Assembly: GCF_013375035.1 (NCBI RefSeq)
Contig: NZ_CP056032.1
Coordinates: 1,224,001 to 1,288,000 of the forward strand
DNA: 64,000 bases
Source: Spirosoma sp. KUDC1026
GTDB taxonomy: Bacteria > Bacteroidota > Bacteroidia > Cytophagales > Spirosomataceae
Direction of reading: 5' to 3'
Position 1 is the stretch's first letter. Each line of letters begins with the position of its first letter. Below are positions 59,482-64,000 of this stretch, in pieces. A program made the translations under genes and the position numbers. The notes beneath the pieces were generated by a model. It saw only the letters and a list, made by a program, of their open reading frames with translations, made no database searches and was not told the origin of the DNA.

Positions 59482-60933
59482 ATGCCTAAACGTATTCTTT
59501 ACTGGTTCCGCAACGACTTGCGGCTGCACGATAACGAAGGATTTGCCCGCGCGGTGGCCGATGCCGACGAAGTGCTGCCCGTCTTTGTCTTCAACCCCGA
59601 TTGGTTTGTTCGACTACCTGATATCAATGTTTGCAAAACGGGCGCCTACCGAACGGCGTTTATACTTGAGAGCGTGGCCGACCTACAGCGGTCGCTGAAA
59701 GAAAAAGGCGTTGACCTCATTATCCGGATGGGAAATACAGCCCGTATTCTGGCTGAGCTGGCCGAAGAAATTGGTGCTGAGGCTGTGTATGCCAGCAAAG
59801 AAGTTACGCAGGAAGAAACCGACGTCGAGTCGGATCTGAGCAAACTGCTGAAGCCGCTTAACGTCGATCTTGAGTTTTTCTGGATGGCTACGCTCTACCA
59901 CGTTCGTGATCTGCCATTTTACGTCTCTCGCCTGCCGAATCAATTTACGCAGTTTCGGGAGCAGGTAGAAAAGTCCGCAACGGTGCGTGAATTGATCCCG
60001 TCTCCTGCTACTATCGTGAGTGTTCCCGATATATTCGCTGGCGAACTGCCAACGCTGGAAACCTTTAGTTTTGTAGCGGCAGAAAGTCAGCAGGACGGGC
60101 GGGCTGCTATTCGGTTCAAAGGCGGGGAATCGGTCGGCCTGGCCCGGCTGAATGCGTATCTCTGGGAGGCTGATCTGGCAAAAACGTATAAGGAAACCCG
60201 CAATGGTATGCTGGGCGAAGACTATTCGTCTAAATTCTCGGCCTGGCTGTCGATGGGCTGCCTGTCGCCCCGGCAGATTTACTGGGAATTGCAGCGGTAC
60301 GAAAGCGAGCGGGTAAAAAACGAGTCGACTTACTGGCTGGTGTTTGAGCTGCTCTGGCGCGACTTCTTCCGGTTTACGGCACTACGCTACGGTACGCGTT
60401 TGTTTAAGCCAAGCGGAATTAAATATGACCTCACCAAACGGGGCAATCGTGATCTGGTTCTCTTTCAGCAGTGGGCCAGCGGCCAGACGGGCATTCCCTT
60501 CATCGACGCCAACATGCGCGAACTGAACGAGACGGGGTACATGTCCAACCGGGGGCGTCAGAACGTAGCAAGTTTTCTGGTGAAAGACCTGGGCGTCGAC
60601 TGGACCTGGGGCGCTACGTATTTCGAAAGCCTATTGGTCGATTATGACCCGTGCAGCAACTGGGGCAACTGGAACTACATCGCCGGGGTCGGGAACGACC
60701 CGCGACAGGACCGGTATTTTAATATCTATAGCCAGGCCAGGCGGTATGATGAACAGGGAAGTTATGTGAAATACTGGCTGCCGGAACTGGCTGCTGTACC
60801 CGCCGACAAAATTCATCTGGTATCGAATCTGAGCGCTGACGAGCAGACGGCCTGTAATGTAATGCTGGGTGATACGTACCCATTACCAGTCATCAATCCA
60901 AATCACTGGCTTACGGAAGAAAAACACCGTTAG
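59482..60933 (+). CDS. DASH-type cryptochrome / photolyase
   Basis: The ATG at 59482 begins the conserved KRILYWFRNDLRLHDNEGF; the upstream frame to 59446 is not conserved. The 483-residue flavoprotein has an alpha/beta antenna domain and the FAD domain with YKETRNGMLGEDYSSKFSAW, LSMGCLSPRQIYWEL, TGIPFIDANMRELNETGYMS, NRGRQNVASFLVKDLGVDW and DPCSNWGNWNYIAGVGNDP. These match the CRY-DASH subfamily, which repairs cyclobutane dimers in single-stranded DNA and may signal blue light. Confidence 0.95.
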   Translation: MPKRILYWFRNDLRLHDNEGFARAVADADEVLPVFVFNPDWFVRLPDINVCKTGAYRTAFILESVADLQRSLKEKGVDLIIRMGNTARILAELAEEIGAEAVYASKEVTQEETDVESDLSKLLKPLNVDLEFFWMATLYHVRDLPFYVSRLPNQFTQFREQVEKSATVRELIPSPATIVSVPDIFAGELPTLETFSFVAAESQQDGRAAIRFKGGESVGLARLNAYLWEADLAKTYKETRNGMLGEDYSSKFSAWLSMGCLSPRQIYWELQRYESERVKNESTYWLVFELLWRDFFRFTALRYGTRLFKPSGIKYDLTKRGNRDLVLFQQWASGQTGIPFIDANMRELNETGYMSNRGRQNVASFLVKDLGVDWTWGATYFESLLVDYDPCSNWGNWNYIAGVGNDPRQDRYFNIYSQARRYDEQGSYVKYWLPELAAVPADKIHLVSNLSADEQTACNVMLGDTYPLPVINPNHWLTEEKHR

Positions 60934-61003
60934 CCTAAAAGTTGAAAACAAATCACCACTTCTGCGGAGTTTTGGTGTAGAAAATCACTACAGGAACATA
61001 ACC

Positions 61004-61585
61004 ATGTCAAGAACCTTAATTATCGTTGTCGTTATTGCTATCGCCCTAGGCTTCTATGGCTGTAGCTCATACAATGGTCTGGTCGAAAAAGATACGCAGG
61101 TCGATCAGGCCTGGTCGCAGGTGCAAACGCAGTACCAACGTCGGTCCGATCTGATTCCCAACCTGGTCAATACCGTAAAAGGCGCGGCTAACTTTGAAAA
61201 AAGTACGCTGGAAGCCGTCATCAAGGCGCGGGCCAGTGCCACGGGTATCAACCTGAGCGCCGACCAGCTGACGCCGGAGAATATTCAGAAATTTCAGGCG
61301 GCTCAGGAACAGTTGAGTGGTTCGCTGTCGCGGCTGCTGGCCGTAGCCGAAAACTATCCGCAGTTAAAAGCCACGCAGAATTTCTCTGAATTACAGGCGC
61401 AACTGGAAGGTACCGAAAACCGGATCGCGGTTGCCCGTAACGATTTCAACGGCGCGGCTACCAGCTACAACCAGTCGGTACGTTCGTTCCCGAACAACAT
61501 CTTCGCCGGTATTTTCGGCTTTCAGCGCCGGGGCTTATTCGAAGCGTCACAGGCGGCCCAAAACGCGCCAACGGTACAGTTTTAG
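61004..61585 (+). CDS. lemA: LemA-family lipoprotein
   Basis: The start at 61004 gives 193 residues with a lipoprotein-like signal (LIIVVVIAIALGFYGC). The mature protein has the LemA features: EKDTQVDQAWSQVQTQYQRRSDLIPNLVNTVKG, a long helical core, ENYPQLKATQNFSELQAQLEGTENRIAVARNDFN and the FPNNIFAGIFGF end. LemA proteins are helical envelope proteins usually paired with TPM-domain proteins, as here. The exact role is not known. Confidence 0.93.
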   Translation: MSRTLIIVVVIAIALGFYGCSSYNGLVEKDTQVDQAWSQVQTQYQRRSDLIPNLVNTVKGAANFEKSTLEAVIKARASATGINLSADQLTPENIQKFQAAQEQLSGSLSRLLAVAENYPQLKATQNFSELQAQLEGTENRIAVARNDFNGAATSYNQSVRSFPNNIFAGIFGFQRRGLFEASQAAQNAPTVQF

Positions 61586-61645
61586 TCAGCAGTCGGGCCA
61601 GTGACTACTAAATGGCGCTGGCCCGACTCCACAAAACCTTCCCGT

Positions 61646-62080
61646 ATGAATCCTCATTTTACGCCCAACGAACAGCAGCGTATCGTCAGTGCCATTCGCC
61701 AGGCCGAGAAAACCACCTCGGGCGAAATCCGGGTGCATGTCGAACAGCATTGCCCGGATGCCGATCCTGTTCAGCGGGCCGTCGACGTCTTTGGCCGGCT
61801 GGGTATGCACCAGACCAAAGAACGTAACGGCGTATTATTTTATCTGGCGCTCACGGATCGGAAGTTTGCCGTTATTGGCGATAAAGGCATCAACTTTAAA
61901 GTACCCGCTGATTTCTGGGCAGGTACGAAAAACTTGTTACGGGAGCATTTTGCCGCTGGCGACTACGTAGGTGGCCTAAGTAAGGGCATTGAACGAGCGG
62001 GGCAGCAGCTACGGCAGTATTTCCCCCATGCCGGCGCGAACGATACCAACGAGCTTTCCGACGATATATCGTTTGACTAA
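61646..62080 (+). CDS. TPM-domain protein, soluble
   Basis: The ATG at 61646 gives 144 residues. A single TPM domain (IVSAIRQAEKTTSGEIRVHVEQHC, FYLALTDRKFAVIGDKGINFKV, YVGGLSKGIERAGQQL) fills most of the protein and there is no signal peptide or membrane helix. It lies 60 nt after lemA and 7 nt before the membrane-bound TPM gene, forming the common lemA-TPM-TPM set. TPM domains in plants have phosphatase activity; that is not shown for these. Confidence 0.88.
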   Translation: MNPHFTPNEQQRIVSAIRQAEKTTSGEIRVHVEQHCPDADPVQRAVDVFGRLGMHQTKERNGVLFYLALTDRKFAVIGDKGINFKVPADFWAGTKNLLREHFAAGDYVGGLSKGIERAGQQLRQYFPHAGANDTNELSDDISFD

Positions 62081-62087
62081 AAATTCT

Positions 62088-62915
62088 GTGAATAGATCTG
62101 TTTCAACGTTTCGTGGTTTCCGATCAACGGCCTGGCCAGTATTGCTGGTGCTGTTGTTGCTCGCCTTTCGGCTACAGGCGCAGGTAAGTAGTGCCGATTC
62201 CGTGATTCCAAACCGGCCAAATCCACCCCGATTGGTCAACGATTTGGTGGGGATTCTGAGCCGCAGCGACCGGGCGCAACTGGAGCAGAAGCTACGATTG
62301 TACAACGACTCTACCTCCACACAGATCACGATTGTCATCGTACGTGATACCGATCCATACCCAATTGGTGATTTCGCGTTTCAGGTAGGCCGGAAATGGG
62401 GCGTTGGGCAGAAAGGAAAAAACAATGGACTAGTACTGGCCTGGGCTACCCAGACCCGAAAAATATTCATCGCCACGGGCTATGGCCTGGAAGGGGCTAT
62501 ACCCGATGCTATTGCTAAGCGAATCATCTCCAACAAGATTGTACCAGCCTTTAAGCAGGAGCAGTATTACGCTGGTCTCGATGCGGCTACAACGGAGATC
62601 ATCCAGCGTGCCCAGGGCGAATACAAGGCCGAACCCCGTGAGAAATCAGACGGCGGTGGATCGAGCATCTTTTTTATAATCATTATCGTCATGATCGTGG
62701 TCTTTTTCATTTCCCGACGAAATGGTGGGGGCGGACGCAACAATAGGAATCGGGGCGGAGGTTTCTTTCCACCTGTCTTTTTTCCAACATCAACCTACTC
62801 TGGCTGGGGAAGCTCCGGCGGTGGAGGTGGTGGTTTTGGGGGCGGTGGCGGAAGTGATTTCGGCGGCTTCGGTGGGGGTAGCTTCGGCGGTGGTGGCGCC
62901 GGGGGGAATTATTAA
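62088..62915 (+). CDS. TPM-domain membrane protein with glycine-rich tail (YgcG-like)
   Basis: A GTG at 62088, 7 nt after the preceding stop, gives 275 residues with a signal peptide (AWPVLLVLLLLAFRLQAQ); earlier in-frame starts lie inside the preceding gene and seem less likely. The TPM domain (LVNDLVGILSRSDRAQLEQKL ... FIATGYGLEGAIPDAIAKRII) is periplasmic. A membrane helix follows (IFFIIIIVMIVVFFISRR). The last 70 residues are almost all Gly, Ser and Phe repeats, usual for YgcG-type proteins. It is convergent with the frameshifted Rpn gene. Confidence 0.9.
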   Translation: MNRSVSTFRGFRSTAWPVLLVLLLLAFRLQAQVSSADSVIPNRPNPPRLVNDLVGILSRSDRAQLEQKLRLYNDSTSTQITIVIVRDTDPYPIGDFAFQVGRKWGVGQKGKNNGLVLAWATQTRKIFIATGYGLEGAIPDAIAKRIISNKIVPAFKQEQYYAGLDAATTEIIQRAQGEYKAEPREKSDGGGSSIFFIIIIVMIVVFFISRRNGGGGRNNRNRGGGFFPPVFFPTSTYSGWGSSGGGGGGFGGGGGSDFGGFGGGSFGGGGAGGNY

Positions 62916-62930
62916 AAGTTGTGCAACTGG

Positions 62931-63813
62931 CTAAGCTAATTTTTGCCTGACTGTTTCGACAAATTCGGCAGAAACGCCAGTGATAGCTGCAATTTTATCG
63001 TTATCAAAATCTGTCTGATGAAGAAGGTTAGCAATAATGGTTTCTTTCGCCTGATTTTTTCCCTCTTCAATTCTTTTCTGCTCGTTCTTAATGGCCAGTG
63101 CGTTGGCTGAGAGAGTCATCTCGTAAAACAGGCGGTTTTCGGGCGTCATTGCGCGCGTGTCCAGTTCTTTAATAGCTATGTCCAGCCACTCTTCCGTCCA
63201 GAATTGAGGAAACTGAGTAGGTGTATTAGTTGTGTCGAGTGTTTTCATCGTATAGATCAGCTTATCTAAGTCCGTTTCTACTTCACTTATTGCTTTATTA
63301 AACTTATCTAACTCTACAGTGATAAACCCGGGCCGCCGGTGCGGTAGTTTGGTCATCAATCAGTTCTCCGTTATTATTCTTTAGCGTAGCAACGTTATGA
63401 TAGTCAGTAATGTGCGGGAAAATGCTGACGGCTATGATACCAATACAATAGATTTTAGGTAAGCCTTCAAATTGATATTTTCCTTTTAAGATGATAGTGT
63501 TTAGTCGATACAGTGTGTAAAACTTCATGCGTTGAATAAACGTGGGATACTTCCCCAGTTGCATTTCGACGATGAAGTTATTACCCCGCTCGTCAACGCA
63601 AAACAAATCGTATATTCCACTGCGACTATCGCGCGTTATTCCCTGAATCTCATTTTGAATAAACTGAACCTCATTAATAGCTAACGGAGACTGGATGAGC
63701 GCTTGTAATGCCTTCCGTAAAAATCGGGTATCAGATTCATTTCCGAAGGTTACTTTGAATCCATAGTCGGAAAGGATAGAGATAAATCGCTCGTTGCTGT
63801 GGTACAAGTTCAT
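62931..63813 (-). pseudogene. Rpn-family PD-(D/E)XK nuclease/transposase-like gene, frameshifted
   Basis: Two overlapping minus-strand frames together make one family-length protein. The first (63813-63304, 169 residues) has FKVTFGNESDTRFLRKALQAL and the PD-(D/E)XK core GIYDLFCVDERGNNFIVEMQ. The second (up to 63359, ending 62931) supplies FITVELDKFNKAI and the helical C-terminal half. The join lies in a GC-rich stretch at 63327-63350, unlike its AT-richer surroundings, which adds residues APAARPG not expected in the family. A small insertion thus probably broke the frame. Rpn proteins promote RecA-independent recombination in E. coli. Programmed frameshifting or a sequence error cannot be excluded. 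Confidence 0.8.
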
Positions 63814-63912
63814 GCCTCAATATAGTCGCAAATAGGCCAGCAGAAGCTCGTTCCTCGTCGTAAATATTTCTCGATCAGCTAAAAGGTAATTGTCTCGTTG
63901 AGATTGTAAAAG

Positions 63913-63948
63913 AAAAAGCGTAACTGACATTTCCGGTTACGCTTTTTT
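63913..63948. terminator. Rho-independent terminator near the right edge
   Basis: AAAAAGCGTAAC (63913-63924) pairs with GTTACGCTTTTTT (63936-63948) and is A/T flanked on both sides, so it can work in both directions. Confidence 0.85.
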
Positions 63949-63953
63949 ATCTT

Positions 63954-64000
63954 CTACCCAATCACCTGTTTTTCAATCAGCAGAATGAACAGGTGAATAA
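63954..64000 (-). CDS. Possible 3' end of a minus-strand gene cut by the window edge
   Basis: On the minus strand one frame is open from the edge and reads IHLFILLIEKQVIG before a TAG at 63956-63954, five nt before the terminator hairpin. The distance and hydrophobic sequence fit the end of a gene running in from the right, but 14 residues are too few for certainty. Confidence 0.35.
   Translation of the reverse strand, partial: IHLFILLIEKQVIG

Overview
The window looks like a chromosomal segment of a Bacteroidota bacterium of the order Cytophagales, most like Spirosoma. The evidence is a C-terminal T9SS sorting domain, DUF1080, DUF3078 and DUF4394 proteins, promoters of the Bacteroidota type (TTTG, about 20 nt, TAnnTTTG), almost no Shine-Dalgarno sequences, frequent GTG/TTG starts and a YtxJ-type bacillithiol protein. 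The genus is an inference from family content. No phage, complete insertion sequence or CRISPR array was seen.

Layout. (1) 1-2.9 kb: secreted lactonase, DUF1080 and SMP-30-like lipoprotein genes. (2) 3.1-21.1 kb: a division and cell-wall (dcw) cluster in the order murE, mraY, [rplM-rpsI-rpsB-tsf, ECF sigma, small ORF, mscS-like, DUF3078, mscL], murD, ftsW, murG, murC, ftsQ, ftsA, ftsZ. A 6.3 kb block of translation and mechanosensitive-channel genes therefore splits the wall genes. (3) 21.2-35.7 kb: a nine-gene minus-strand operon, tail to tail with ftsZ. It encodes a 1018-aa tubulin/FtsZ-like GTPase, two small inner-membrane proteins, a 1428-aa Ig-repeat T9SS surface protein, an OmpA-family protein, two lipoproteins and two other secreted proteins. 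This is the most interesting content of the window: it resembles the FtsZl-2/OmpA membrane-remodelling neighbourhoods described by Makarova and Koonin, but lacks their vWA protein and GTPase and carries a T9SS adhesin-like protein instead. (4) 36-41.9 kb: DUF4394 lipoprotein, NIF3-like protein, a dead DHFR-family fragment, a MATE transporter, hflX and tRNA-Arg(CCT). (5) 42-49.6 kb: AT-rich spacer, second ECF sigma factor, small lipoprotein, esterase, Uma2 protein, rsgA, kdtA, a small conserved protein, ytxJ-like, folB and a DivIVA-like gene. (6) 49.7-55.5 kb: WD40 protein, phosphopantetheinyl transferase, SirB1-like protein, galE, rfbB and rfbA. (7) 55.8-64 kb: a small protein/membrane protein/histidine kinase/response regulator module, a divergent SDR, DASH cryptochrome, lemA-TPM-TPM, and a frameshifted Rpn-family nuclease.

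How the parts work together. The dcw genes make lipid II (MurE, MraY, MurD, MurG, MurC) and assemble the septum (FtsW, FtsQ, FtsA, FtsZ). The nine-gene operon encodes products predicted for every envelope layer from cytoplasm to cell surface, which suggests one trans-envelope machine built on a tubulin-like cytoskeletal protein. KdtA, GalE, RfbA and RfbB supply lipopolysaccharide and surface-sugar precursors.

A dispersed family of intergenic inverted repeats made of purine-rich heptamers (GAAAGAG type) occurs at four places: after murE, between kdtA and rsgA, between rfbB and rfbA, and between ytxJ and folB. At murE and kdtA the repeat also encodes the last residues of the upstream protein. 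Start codons were chosen by signal peptides and family starts where the longest frame looked too long.
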